Source: Flavobacterium frigidarium DSM 17623
Lineage (GTDB): Bacteria; Bacteroidota; Bacteroidia; Flavobacteriales; Flavobacteriaceae
Length of the DNA stretch: 64,000 nt
Reading direction: 5' to 3'
Assembly (NCBI RefSeq): GCF_000425505.1
Contig: NZ_AUDO01000001.1
Location: 186,001-250,000, forward strand
Position 1 is the first letter of the stretch; each line of letters opens with the position of its first letter. The position numbers and the translations under genes were made by a program. Shown here piece by piece: positions 8,198 through 16,952 of the stretch. Below the pieces are notes generated by a model. It did not search any database. It worked only from the letters and a program-made list of their open reading frames with translations, and was not told where the DNA came from.

Positions 8198-11050
8198 TTA
8201 CTTACTCAAGTACATTTTTCTTCTAGAGTAAAGTTCGTAAAATTGATCGTCTTTCAAGTCATCAATAAATAAGATGCTCTCTCCTGTTGATTTCATTTCT
8301 GGTCCTAATGCTTTATTCACATTATGGAATTTACTGAAAGAGAAAACAGGTTGCTTAATTGCATATCCCTTTAACTGTGGGTTAAAAGTGAAATCAGTTA
8401 CTTTATTGTGTCCTAACATCACTTTAGTAGCGTAATTCACATAAGGTTCTCCGTATGCTTTTGCAATAAAAGGAACCGTACGAGACGCTCTAGGGTTTGC
8501 TTCAATAATGTAAACTGTATCATCCTTGATAGCAAACTGAATGTTTATTAATCCTACTGTTTTTAACCCTAAGGCTATTTTTTTAGTATGATCTTTAATT
8601 TGCTGCATTACAAACTCTCCTAAGTTAAAAGGAGGCAATGTAGCATTACTATCTCCCGAGTGAACTCCACATGGCTCGATGTGCTCCATGATTCCTATAA
8701 TGTAAACATTTTCTCCATCACAAATTGCATCGGCCTCAGCCTCAATCGCACCATCAAGATAGTGGTCTAATAGTAATTTATTACCAGGAATGGTTTTCAA
8801 TAAGTTTACTACGTGCTCTTCAAGCTCTTGCTTATTGATTACAATTTTCATTCCTTGACCACCCAATACATAAGAAGGACGAATCAACAAAGGAAAGTCT
8901 AAAGTATCTGCTAATGCAGCAGCTTCATCAGCTGTCTCAGCAATTCCAAATTGCGGGAAAGGAATTTCTAACTCTGTTAACAAGTCAGAAAAACGACCTC
9001 TATCTTCAGCTAAATCCAAAGCGTCGAAGCTAGTTCCAATAATCTTTATACCATATTTAGATAATTTTTCAGCTAATTTCAAAGCTGTTTGCCCACCTAA
9101 TTGAACTATTACTCCTTCTGGCTTTTCATGTTTGATAATGTCATAAATATGCTCCCAAAAAACAGGCTCGAAGTACAATTTATCAGCTGTATCAAAATCA
9201 GTTGAAACCGTTTCAGGATTACAATTGATCATGATTGTTTCGTATCCGCATTCTTTTGCAGCAAGCACTCCATGCACGCAAGAATAGTCAAATTCGATTC
9301 CTTGACCAATTCTATTTGGACCTGATCCAAGAACAATTATTTTCTTTTTGTCAGAGACTACACTTTCATTATCTACATAATGTGTACCATCAGCTTTCTC
9401 AATTTGAGCTTCAAAAGTAGAATAATAGTAAGGTGTTTTTGCTTTAAATTCGGCCGCGCATGTATCCACTAATTTAAACACACGATTAATATCCATCTCA
9501 GTACGTTTTGTATGTACTGCACTTTCAAGACATCCCATCATGTGTGCAATCTGTCTATCGGCAAAACCTTTTTGTTTCGCTTCTAGCAAAAGTTCTCTTG
9601 GCAAAGTCTCTACTTTATAGTTAGAAATTTCTTTCTCTAACGTATAAAGTTCTTCGTATTGTTTTAAGAACCACATGTCAATTTTTGTAATTTCGTGAAT
9701 ACGACTCAACGGAATTCCCATTGCGATTGCATCATAAATTACAAAAACACGATCCCAACTCGCAAAAGTTAGTTTCTCTATAATTTGTTCGTAGTTTGTG
9801 TAGCCTTTTCCGTCAGCACCTAAACCATTTCTTTTTATTTCTAATGATTGCGTTGCCTTGTGAAGCGCTTCTTGAAAAGAGCGTCCAATTCCCATCACCT
9901 CACCTACAGATTTCATTTGAAGACCTAAAGTTCGATCTGCTCCTTCAAATTTATCAAAGTTCCAACGTGGAATTTTCACAATAACATAATCCAAAGTTGG
10001 TTCGAATAATGCCGAAGTTGATTTGGTAATTTGGTTTTGTAATTCGTCAAGATTGTATCCTAAAGCTAATTTAGTTGCGATTTTTGCAATTGGATAACCC
10101 GTTGCTTTTGAAGCTAATGCAGATGAACGCGACACACGAGGATTGATTTCAATCGCTACAATATCTTCTTTATCGTCAGGAGAAACTGCAAATTGCACGT
10201 TACAACCACCTGCAAAGTTTCCAATACTTCTCATCATCAAGATGGCGTAATCACGCATTCTTTGAAAAGTAGTGTCAGATAAAGTCATTGCTGGCGCTAC
10301 AGTTATTGAATCTCCAGTATGAATTCCCATAGGATCCATATTTTCGATCGAACAAATGATTACTACATTATCATTTTTATCTCTTAAAAGCTCTAGCTCG
10401 TATTCTTTCCAGCCCATCAAAGCCTTATCAATTAAGACTTCGTGAATAGGAGAAGCCTCTAAACCTCTCGTTAATAATTCATCAAAATCTTCTTTATGAT
10501 AAACAATTGCCGCCCCAGTTCCTCCAAGAGTAAATGAAGGACGAATAACTAAAGGGAAGCCAAATTCTTGTGCAATTTCTTTTCCTCGAAGGTAAGACGT
10601 ACATATTTCTGCCGGAGCAGATGGCACTCCAATTTTTTTCAATAAATTTTTAAACTGATCTCTATCTTCAGTAATATTGATGGCGTTAACGTCAACACCA
10701 ATTAATTTTACATTAAAATCATCCCAAATTCCTTTTTCTTGCGCTTCAAGACACAAGTTTAAAGCCGTCTGTCCTCCCATTGTAGGAAGTACCGCATCAA
10801 TTTGTGGATGCGCTTTAAGGATTTCAATAATTGACTTAGTCGTCAAAGGTTTCAAATAAATATGATCGGCCATTGATGGGTCGGTCATAATGGTCGCTGG
10901 ATTAGAATTTATTAAAATAACTTCTATTCCTTCTTCACGAATGGAACGTGCAGACTGTGATCCTGCATAGTCAAATTCACAAGCTTGACCAATAACAATA
11001 GGTCCTGAACCTATTATTAACACTGATTTTATTGAGGTATCTTTTGGCAT
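8198..11050 (-). CDS. carB: Carbamoyl-phosphate synthase large subunit lacking the C-terminal allosteric domain
   Basis: This is the ammonia- and bicarbonate-using synthetase subunit that makes carbamoyl phosphate for pyrimidines and arginine, working with CarA, which is not in this window. The two homologous ATP-grasp halves are both present. The first starts with KSVLIIGSGPIVIGQACEFD (10-29) and the second with KIIVLGSGPNRIGQGIEFDY near residue 570. Each carries the PRVSRSSALASKATGYP or PRASRTVPFIAKAYG type substrate and metal motif. The protein stops at 950 residues, soon after GPEMKSTGE of the second half, whereas E. coli CarB has 1073 and ends with an MGS-like domain that binds UMP, IMP and ornithine. 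A terminator follows directly, so this end looks natural rather than frameshifted. Confidence 0.96.
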   Translation of the reverse strand: MPKDTSIKSVLIIGSGPIVIGQACEFDYAGSQSARSIREEGIEVILINSNPATIMTDPSMADHIYLKPLTTKSIIEILKAHPQIDAVLPTMGGQTALNLCLEAQEKGIWDDFNVKLIGVDVNAINITEDRDQFKNLLKKIGVPSAPAEICTSYLRGKEIAQEFGFPLVIRPSFTLGGTGAAIVYHKEDFDELLTRGLEASPIHEVLIDKALMGWKEYELELLRDKNDNVVIICSIENMDPMGIHTGDSITVAPAMTLSDTTFQRMRDYAILMMRSIGNFAGGCNVQFAVSPDDKEDIVAIEINPRVSRSSALASKATGYPIAKIATKLALGYNLDELQNQITKSTSALFEPTLDYVIVKIPRWNFDKFEGADRTLGLQMKSVGEVMGIGRSFQEALHKATQSLEIKRNGLGADGKGYTNYEQIIEKLTFASWDRVFVIYDAIAMGIPLSRIHEITKIDMWFLKQYEELYTLEKEISNYKVETLPRELLLEAKQKGFADRQIAHMMGCLESAVHTKRTEMDINRVFKLVDTCAAEFKAKTPYYYSTFEAQIEKADGTHYVDNESVVSDKKKIIVLGSGPNRIGQGIEFDYSCVHGVLAAKECGYETIMINCNPETVSTDFDTADKLYFEPVFWEHIYDIIKHEKPEGVIVQLGGQTALKLAEKLSKYGIKIIGTSFDALDLAEDRGRFSDLLTELEIPFPQFGIAETADEAAALADTLDFPLLIRPSYVLGGQGMKIVINKQELEEHVVNLLKTIPGNKLLLDHYLDGAIEAEADAICDGENVYIIGIMEHIEPCGVHSGDSNATLPPFNLGEFVMQQIKDHTKKIALGLKTVGLINIQFAIKDDTVYIIEANPRASRTVPFIAKAYGEPYVNYATKVMLGHNKVTDFTFNPQLKGYAIKQPVFSFSKFHNVNKALGPEMKSTGESILFIDDLKDDQFYELYSRRKMYLSK

Positions 11051-11190
11051 TTTATTATAATTATGTGTAGTTGTTGTTGTAGTTGTTCTTTCTATCTCTT
11101 ATTCTGAAAATCAATTAAATAGTCTTTTTAATTGTTACAAAAATCAAGAAATGCATCTATAAAAAATAATAATTTAACGACAAGGTATAA

Positions 11191-11222
11191 AAAAAGGCGA
11201 TACTAAAAAAAGTAACGCCTTA
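11191..11222 (-). terminator. Intrinsic terminator of rpmH
   Basis: AGGCG-A-TACT (11195-11204) pairs with AGTA-A-CGCCT (11212-11220) with one A/A mismatch. On the minus strand a T tract follows. It lies 20 bp past the rpmH stop. Confidence 0.75.
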
Positions 11223-11240
11223 TTTATGTTTATTCAAACA

Positions 11241-11402
11241 TTATTTTTTGTGTCTTGGGTCACAAGAAACAGTCAATTTATGTCTTCCTTTAGCTCTTCT
11301 TCTAGCAAGAACTTTTCTTCCATTCGCAGAAGCCATTCTGTCCATAAATCCGTGCTTATTTCTTCTTTTTCTTTTCGATGGTTGAAATGTTCTTTTGCTC
11401 AT
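11241..11402 (-). CDS. rpmH: Ribosomal protein L34
   Basis: A 53-residue, highly basic protein. The minus-strand translation opens [19 protein letters not shown] and continues [20 protein letters not shown], the standard L34 pattern, and ends CDPRHKK. L34 binds 23S rRNA and is built into the large ribosomal subunit. The start is the ATG at 11402. It is expressed alone from a strong promoter at 11474-11503 and closed by its own terminator; rnpA is not adjacent, unlike in many bacteria. Confidence 0.97.
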   Translation of the reverse strand: MSKRTFQPSKRKRRNKHGFMDRMASANGRKVLARRRAKGRHKLTVSCDPRHKK

Positions 11403-11473
11403 TGCTTTGTATCTTTAAATCTTAGTTATTTGTCTTCTTTCGATTTGAATAATTGTTATTCTGAAACCGAGTG

Positions 11474-11503
11474 CAAATATACAAAGACTTTTTTTTCTCG
11501 CAA
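11474..11503 (-). promoter_or_regulatory. rpmH promoter, Bacteroidota type
   Basis: On the minus strand TTG (plus-strand CAA at 11501-11503) is followed after 19 bases by TATATTTG (11481-11474), matching the Bacteroidota -33/-7 consensus TTG and TAnnTTTG. It lies about 70 bp before the rpmH start. Confidence 0.8.
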
Positions 11504-11567
11504 GTAGTTTTATAAAAATATTTTTAATTCCTTTTACTATCTTTGCAAACCTAATTAAACACGTACT

Positions 11568-12083
11568 ATGTTTCACAAGAATATCAAACTAATTATCGCT
11601 GGACTTATAACAATTACTAGCATTTGGCAATTTACGGAAAACAATATTGGTAACGGAATTTTCCTATTACTATTGACTGCAATTCCTATTTTCCTTTATT
11701 TTAAGAATGAATTCATCTTATTAGCCTTCTTAAAACTAAGAAAACAGGATTTTCCAGGTGCTCAAAAATGGTTGTCTTATATTAAAAATCCAGAAACTGC
11801 TCTAGTAAGAAAACAACAAGGATACTTTAATTACCTGCAAGGAATTATGGTTTCGCAAACTAATATCAATGCTGCAGAGAAATTTTTCAAGAAAGCAATT
11901 GAATTAGGTTTGTCAATGGATATGGATTTGGCTGTAGCCAAATTAAATTTAGCTGGAGTTGCAATGTCACGCAGAAGAAAATTAGAGGCAACAAACTTAT
12001 TAAACGAAGCCAAACGTTTAGACAAACAAGGCATGCTAAAAGAGCAAATCACAATGATGAAAGGCCAAATGAAGAAAATGTAA
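11568..12083 (+). CDS. Small membrane protein with TPR-like region
   Basis: A 171-residue protein of unknown specific function. Two hydrophobic segments (about residues 8-23 and 29-46) anchor it in the inner membrane with a short loop between. The remaining two thirds are helical and TPR-like: FPGAQKWLSYIKN, then LQGIMVSQTNINAAEKFFKKAIELG and MDLAVAKLNLAGVAMSRRRKLEATNLLNEAKRLD resemble two or three helix pairs. Such domains mediate protein contacts. A TATCTTTG -7 element at 11538-11545 lies 22 bp before the ATG. It is convergent with the lytic transglycosylase gene and shares its terminator. Confidence 0.75.
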   Translation: MFHKNIKLIIAGLITITSIWQFTENNIGNGIFLLLLTAIPIFLYFKNEFILLAFLKLRKQDFPGAQKWLSYIKNPETALVRKQQGYFNYLQGIMVSQTNINAAEKFFKKAIELGLSMDMDLAVAKLNLAGVAMSRRRKLEATNLLNEAKRLDKQGMLKEQITMMKGQMKKM

Positions 12084-12111
12084 TTTTGACTTTCAATCTT
12101 ATTTATATAGA

Positions 12112-12141
12112 AAACATCCGCAAGTGCGGATGTTTTTTTTT
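12112..12141. terminator. Bidirectional intrinsic terminator
   Basis: AAACATCCGC (12112-12121) pairs perfectly with GCGGATGTTT (12126-12135) around a four-base loop, followed by T8. A-richness on the other side lets it also serve the convergent gene ending at 12140. Confidence 0.85.
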
Positions 12142-13051
12142 AATATCCACTCAGTGGAATCTCTATAATGTATTTTTTATTTAGCGTATTATCTAGTTTT
12201 CGATCACGAAGCCACGGATTATGAATTTTTAAAATTTTATAATTAATTCCTTGCTCCTTAGCAAATGCCGTCAAATTTGTTATGCTACTATCTACCGCTA
12301 CTTTTCGAGTTGGAATCAAAGGGTACAAAGCCTCCTTCTTGATATCAAAACCGAATTTAGAGGGATTTTTCATTATTTCTTTTAAAGCTAATATTCTAAA
12401 AACGTATCTCGAAGTTTCTTCTGTCAGTAGTAAATCATAATAGTTGCGCTCTTGTTGAATATCCATTTGTTTGTTGACACCTCCCATTCCACCATTATAA
12501 GATGCTGCGGCTAATGTCCATGTTCCAAATTTTGCCTTGGCACTTAAAAAATAACTACAGGCCGCCTCTGTCGATTTTACTAAGTCATAGCGTTCATCAA
12601 CAGTTTCATTTACTTCCATGCCGCGTTCTTTTGCTGTTTCTGGCATAAATTGCCATACGCCTCTAGCTCCAACTGGCGAAACGACATTTATCAAGCCGCT
12701 CTCAATTACAGCTAGATATTTAAAATCATCTGGAATACCATTTTTCTTTAATATAGGCTCAATAACAGGAAATACACGATTAGCTCTTTTAATCGCTAGA
12801 ATTGTTGAAGAATGAAGGTTGATATTTACAATCAACTCCTTATCTAACCGCTCCTTAACATCCGCAATTTGCAATGGAGTAGTTTCATTAGCAAAGTTAG
12901 CTTGAGTTGGAAAATAATTTTCTGGTTCTAAAGTATCTGCTATTTCAGATTTTTCGTCGCTCTTAGGTACAGCAAATATTAGTAAGCCACTTACTAAGAC
13001 AAATGCGGTGAGTAACATTATTCTTTCTACACTTTTCATTTTTTTCCACAT
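12140..13051 (-). CDS. Lytic transglycosylase, SLT (MltD-like) domain
   Basis: A 303-residue murein-cleaving enzyme. A single hydrophobic segment (about residues 10-28) acts as signal or membrane anchor, placing the domain in the periplasm. The SLT fold spans about 85-225: LAVIESGL with catalytic Glu117, PVGARGVWQFMPETAKERGM, DERYDLVKSTEAACSYF and TLAAASYNGGMGGV are all standard motifs. The C-terminal part contains a short segment resembling one degenerate LysM-like repeat (AFAKEQGINYKILKIHNPWL). It cuts glycan strands to form 1,6-anhydro ends. Its start abuts the alpha/beta hydrolase stop at 13052, so the two are one transcript. Confidence 0.9.
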   Translation of the reverse strand: MWKKMKSVERIMLLTAFVLVSGLLIFAVPKSDEKSEIADTLEPENYFPTQANFANETTPLQIADVKERLDKELIVNINLHSSTILAIKRANRVFPVIEPILKKNGIPDDFKYLAVIESGLINVVSPVGARGVWQFMPETAKERGMEVNETVDERYDLVKSTEAACSYFLSAKAKFGTWTLAAASYNGGMGGVNKQMDIQQERNYYDLLLTEETSRYVFRILALKEIMKNPSKFGFDIKKEALYPLIPTRKVAVDSSITNLTAFAKEQGINYKILKIHNPWLRDRKLDNTLNKKYIIEIPLSGY

Positions 13052-13774
13052 TTAAATGTTGTTAACAGCCTGCTTATCTATAATAACACTAGCTTCTTCT
13101 TGCTTATTATCTTGGTAAGTCCCTAAAATAATTGCAGGCAAATTAGTATTTATCCATCGGTATTTATTCAAAATCATTGCATGTGTCCCCCCTTTTACTA
13201 CAATGCATTTTTTTATATTTTTAATAGGAAACACATCATCTCGATCTCCGTGAATATGAATCACCGACTCATCGATATCAGTACGTCCCCACATAATTAC
13301 TTTTTCAACCGCCCATTCTAGATAGTACAAATCTCTAACAGACAAAAACTTTTCATACAATTTCAATCTCTTATTTAGCCTTTCGCCAAAGGAAAATTTT
13401 GTAAGATTCTCTAAATTTAGAAGTAGTCTCATGGGCAACAATTTATAGGCTTTAGTTGTTTTTGCAATTTTCATGCGTCTTGGAAAATCGTGACAACTTC
13501 GTACACTTGATATGATTATTACTTTTCTCGTATCCATAAATTTAGCCATCTCTTGCACTAATATCCCACCAAAAGAAACACCAATTAAAACCGGTGCTTC
13601 ATGAGTTATTTTCTCAGCAATTCTCTTTGCGTAATCCTGTAGCGACTCATGACTAAGCGGAATTTCCCATTCTAAAAGATGAATCTCAAACTGCTCTTGA
13701 GGTAAGTCGATGCGTTCAAAAATAGTAGCGCTAGCCGCTAAACCAGGCATAAAATAAACCGCTATTTTACTCAT
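13052..13774 (-). CDS. Alpha/beta hydrolase
   Basis: A 240-residue cytoplasmic hydrolase. After the first strand and oxyanion region (YFMPGLAASATIFER) comes the nucleophile elbow GVSFGG with Ser67. HGDRDDVFP (about 192-200) supplies the acid and KGGTHAMIL the catalytic His. No signal peptide is visible. The family covers esterases, lipases and thioesterases, and the substrate is not predictable. It lies directly upstream of the lytic transglycosylase with no gap, an arrangement that suggests cotranscription rather than a shared pathway. Confidence 0.85.
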   Translation of the reverse strand: MSKIAVYFMPGLAASATIFERIDLPQEQFEIHLLEWEIPLSHESLQDYAKRIAEKITHEAPVLIGVSFGGILVQEMAKFMDTRKVIIISSVRSCHDFPRRMKIAKTTKAYKLLPMRLLLNLENLTKFSFGERLNKRLKLYEKFLSVRDLYYLEWAVEKVIMWGRTDIDESVIHIHGDRDDVFPIKNIKKCIVVKGGTHAMILNKYRWINTNLPAIILGTYQDNKQEEASVIIDKQAVNNI

Positions 13775-14166
13775 TTTTTCTATTTGAATTTAATTTTTAC
13801 AATTTAGGTAAATTAGCAAAAAGAAGCTCATAAAAATACTTAATTTAAATAAAGCATTCTTTGAAGCCACGTTATATTAGGATTAAATTATGACCGCTCT
13901 ATTTACTCCATTAAGGAAGCGTTAAATTCATTTGATATTGAGAATCAAATTAATACCTTTGGGTATACCTATAATTTTAGCTTGAAAAGCACAAAATAAC
14001 TTTTAATTTACATTCGAAAATATATTTCGCTACAGCATAATAGGAAACTTTTATTTATAGAAGTAATTAAAATTTCAAGAACTAAGTCTTCTATTGTTTA
14101 CAGTCTAAAATTATAATTGTAACAATTCAATTTAATTAATTAAAGCAGCGAGGAACGCCTATCACC
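13775..14166. other. Gene-free interval between divergent genes
   Basis: These 392 bp separate the divergent hydrolase and NATD1-like genes. I see no open frame, hairpin or repeat of note. The only recognisable element is the promoter at 13932-13961. Confidence 0.6.
13932..13961 (+). promoter_or_regulatory. Bacteroidota-type promoter for the NATD1-like gene
   Basis: TTG at 13932-13934 is followed after 19 bases by TACCTTTG at 13954-13961, an exact match to TTG-N19-TAnnTTTG. It lies about 205 bp before the ATG, so a long leader is implied if it is used. Confidence 0.6.
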
Positions 14167-14451
14167 ATGGAAATTAAAGACAATACGTTTGCACGACAAT
14201 TTGAAACTACAACTCCAGCCGGTTTGGTTTCAGTAGAATATTCATTACAGGAAAAAAAGATTTTCCTAACAAAAATTCACACTCCTGAAGACTTTAAAGA
14301 CGAAGAAACAATTTCGCTTTTCCTTTCAGAAATTATGGCTTTTGCCATTGATAAAAAATTCAAAGTAGTTCCAATCCTACCTAAAATTGTACTCTTTTTC
14401 AAGAAAAATCCAGAATACAAAGAACTATTACCTCCTGGTATTCGATTGTAA
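14167..14451 (+). CDS. Short GNAT-like acetyltransferase (NATD1/YjdJ type)
   Basis: A 94-residue protein of the small, stripped-down GNAT group related to NATD1. It shows AGLVSVEYSLQEKKIFLTKIHTP (beta strands), then ISLFLSEIMAFAIDKKFKVVPILPKIVLFFKKNPEY, which matches the helix and C-terminal pattern where a Cys, Ser or Pro-rich strand precedes the final helix. These proteins bind acetyl-CoA; their substrate is unknown. The gene is monocistronic, with a strong terminator ten bases after the stop. Confidence 0.8.
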   Translation: MEIKDNTFARQFETTTPAGLVSVEYSLQEKKIFLTKIHTPEDFKDEETISLFLSEIMAFAIDKKFKVVPILPKIVLFFKKNPEYKELLPPGIRL

Positions 14452-14460
14452 TTTTAGTAA

Positions 14461-14511
14461 AAAAAAATTGCCCTCAAAGAGCTTTACGCTAGTTGAGGGC
14501 AATTTTTTTTA
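14461..14511. terminator. Bidirectional intrinsic terminator
   Basis: AAAATTGCCCTCAA and TTGAGGGCAATTTT form a 14-bp stem with T8 on the plus side and an A tract on the other. It serves both the NATD1-like gene and the convergent ABC-F gene. Confidence 0.88.
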
Positions 14512-14528
14512 TACTAGAATAGATCAAA

Positions 14529-16163
14529 TTACTTTTCGATCTCTCTCATGCTTTCCATTTTTTTATTTGATAGGAATCCGCTAATATCCTCAAAATGCTC
14601 TACTACACGCTTGTTACTAAATTCAAATACTTTTGTCGCTAAGCCATCTAAGAAATCACGATCGTGAGAAACTAGAATTAAAGTTCCATCAAAATCGCGT
14701 AAAGCATCTTTAATGATGTCCTTTGTTTTCATATCTAAGTGATTCGAAGGCTCATCAAGAATCAACAAGTTCACTGGCTCTAAAAGCAATTTAATCATTG
14801 CTAATCTTGTTTTTTCACCACCTGAAAGCACTTTTACCTTTTTAGTGATATCATCCCCTTGAAACATAAAGGCACCAAGAATATTTTTTATTTGAGTACG
14901 TACATCTCCTACTGCAATACCGTCAATTGTTTCAAAGATGGTTGCATTCTCATCTAATAATGAAGCTTGATTTTGTGCAAAATACCCTATTTGAGAGTTG
15001 TGCCCAATTTCTAAACTTCCGCTATCAATACCTATCTCTTTCATGATAGCTTTTATCATTGTCGATTTACCCTCTCCATTTTTACCTACAAACGCCACTT
15101 TTTGACCTCTTTCAATAACAATATTGGCATCTTTAAAGACAACATGATCACCATAAGATTTCCCTAAGTCTTTTACAATTACGGGATACTGTCCAGAGCG
15201 AGCCGCAGCTGGGAATTTTAATCGAAGTGATGAATTATCTACCTCATCAACTTGAACAATCACTAATTTCTCTAACATTTTAACACGTGATTGAACAGCA
15301 TCTGTTTTAGAGAATGTTCCTTTAAAGCGATCGATAAAAGTTCTATTATCAGCAATCATTTTTTGTTGCTCGTCGTAGGCTTTTTGTTGGTGAATTCTAC
15401 GATCCTTACGCAATTCTAAATAATGAGAATACTTAGCTTTATAATCATAAATGCGCCCCATGGTAACTTCAATAGTACGATTAGTGATATTATCTACAAA
15501 TGCTCTATCATGCGAAATGACTACAACCGCTTTTGCCTCATTCATTAAAAACTCCTCTAACCACTGAATACTTTCAATATCCATGTGATTCGTAGGCTCA
15601 TCTAGTAAAATCAAATCTGGCTTTTGTAATAGAATTTTAGCCAACTCAATTCGCATTCTCCATCCACCAGAAAACTCAGATGTTTGGCGCGTAAAATCTT
15701 CACGTTCAAAACCTAATCCAGTTAATATTTTTTCGACTTCAGCTTCATAATTCACTTCTTCAACAGCGTAGTACTTCTCGCTTAAATCAGAAACTCTTTC
15801 GATCAATTTCATGTACGCATCACTTTCATAGTCGGTACGTATTGTTAATTGCTCATTGATTTCATCAATCTCCAGTTTCATTCCTAATATCTCTCCAAAA
15901 GCTTTTGATGCCTCTTCCATTACAGTTGCGCCATCAGTAGTTAATAAATGCTGAGGCAAATAAGCAACGACCGCTTCTTTTGGGGCAGAAACATTTCCTG
16001 TTGATGGCTTACTTTGTCCAGCAATAATTTTAAGAAGCGTTGATTTTCCTGCTCCGTTTTTACCCATTAGGGCAATCTTATCATTTTCATTTATTGCAAA
16101 AGAAACATCGCTAAAAAGCGTAGTACCACCAAATTGCACTGAAACATCATTAACTGTAATCAT
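14529..16163 (-). CDS. ABC-F family ATPase
   Basis: A 544-residue soluble protein with two ABC ATPase domains and no membrane segments. Domain 1 has Walker A GKNGAGKS (34-41), signature FSGGWRMR and Walker B LILLDEPTNHMD. Domain 2 has GKNGEGKS, LSGGEKTR and LLILDEPSNHLD. A charged helical linker (P-site tip region, about 240-310, with YLELRKDRRIHQQKAYDEQQ) joins them. ABC-F proteins bind the ribosomal E site and affect translation or antibiotic protection. The lack of an unusually long linker argues for a housekeeping factor of the YbiT type, not a dedicated resistance protein. The subgroup is inferred only. Confidence 0.93.
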   Translation of the reverse strand: MITVNDVSVQFGGTTLFSDVSFAINENDKIALMGKNGAGKSTLLKIIAGQSKPSTGNVSAPKEAVVAYLPQHLLTTDGATVMEEASKAFGEILGMKLEIDEINEQLTIRTDYESDAYMKLIERVSDLSEKYYAVEEVNYEAEVEKILTGLGFEREDFTRQTSEFSGGWRMRIELAKILLQKPDLILLDEPTNHMDIESIQWLEEFLMNEAKAVVVISHDRAFVDNITNRTIEVTMGRIYDYKAKYSHYLELRKDRRIHQQKAYDEQQKMIADNRTFIDRFKGTFSKTDAVQSRVKMLEKLVIVQVDEVDNSSLRLKFPAAARSGQYPVIVKDLGKSYGDHVVFKDANIVIERGQKVAFVGKNGEGKSTMIKAIMKEIGIDSGSLEIGHNSQIGYFAQNQASLLDENATIFETIDGIAVGDVRTQIKNILGAFMFQGDDITKKVKVLSGGEKTRLAMIKLLLEPVNLLILDEPSNHLDMKTKDIIKDALRDFDGTLILVSHDRDFLDGLATKVFEFSNKRVVEHFEDISGFLSNKKMESMREIEK

Positions 16164-16379
16164 TATAGTATTGATTTGTAGAATTACTTACTCAAGAATT
16201 GCTACTAGAGTAATTTTTAAAAATGCAAAGATAGTTTAATTAGATAATTAGGCAATTTTTAAACTACATTAGAAAACTGTTAGCTTTTTAAAAATAATGC
16301 CTTTTAGAGAATGTATTTATTTTTATTGAAATTTAGCACAACAACTTATCTTTACACTACTAATTTAAGCAGTTCATTC

Positions 16380-16871
16380 ATGACGATTTTATACTTGCAC
16401 GGCCTTGAGAGCAAATTAAGCTCAGAGAAAAGAGAATTATTAGAAACTTATGGATCTGTTCTCGCCCCAGACATGGATTACAAAGCAAATCCAAACATGA
16501 TTACTACTTTACAACAAGAATATATTGATCAAAATATAGATGTAATTATAGGAAGCAGTATGGGAGGTTTTGCAGGTTTTTATTTATCGAAATTAATGCA
16601 GACACCAGCACTACTTTTTAATCCAGCACTACCTTACAGGCTCAATATCGCACAAGCGATTCCTGAGAGCAAATTAGAACATAGTAAAGCCATTCACATT
16701 GTGATAGGCGCTCAAGATAATGTAATAAAAGCTAGTGATAACATTGCACACATTACCGCCTTACTGCCTTTTACAACAGATTTACGTATAAGTATACTCC
16801 AAGAACTTGAACATGGTATTCCGCTCACAATCTTTGAAAAAGAGATTGATTTATTTTTTAAAGCATTATAA
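16380..16871 (+). CDS. YqiA/YcfP-like alpha/beta-fold esterase
   Basis: A 163-residue small hydrolase of the UPF0227 group. It opens with the strand and oxyanion motif ILYLHGLES (3-11), then GSSMGG with nucleophile Ser60, NPALPY (typical of the group) and ends with LEHGIP carrying the catalytic His. I start at the ATG at 16380: a longer frame from 16311 adds 23 residues with no counterpart in the family, and a promoter-like TTG-N18-TATCTTTA (16326-16354) lies inside it. YqiA-type enzymes hydrolyse short acyl esters or CoA thioesters. The gene is single and has a strong terminator. Confidence 0.85.
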   Translation: MTILYLHGLESKLSSEKRELLETYGSVLAPDMDYKANPNMITTLQQEYIDQNIDVIIGSSMGGFAGFYLSKLMQTPALLFNPALPYRLNIAQAIPESKLEHSKAIHIVIGAQDNVIKASDNIAHITALLPFTTDLRISILQELEHGIPLTIFEKEIDLFFKAL

Positions 16872-16891
16872 AACACTCCTCCTTACAAAAG

Positions 16892-16935
16892 AAAACCTCT
16901 AAAAACGATTGATGTCGTTATTAGAGGTTTTTTAA
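16892..16935. terminator. Bidirectional intrinsic terminator
   Basis: AAAACCTCTAA pairs with TTAGAGGTTTT. Between them AACGA/TCGTT forms an inner stem. T6 follows on the plus strand and an A-rich flank allows use by the convergent symporter gene. Confidence 0.8.
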
Positions 16936-16952
16936 CATATTGTAAATAATAC

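Noticed and set aside
11226..11507. Open frame antisense to rpmH
   Set aside because: The conserved L34 sequence is on the minus strand with its own promoter and terminator; this frame is only its shadow.
14529..16163. Antibiotic resistance ABC-F (Lsa/Vga type)
   Set aside because: The linker is of ordinary length with no extended tip, which fits a housekeeping YbiT-like protein better; resistance cannot be claimed.
16311..16379. Upstream extension of the YqiA-like gene
   Set aside because: The family begins near the ILYLHG strand, and a promoter-like element lies within the extension.
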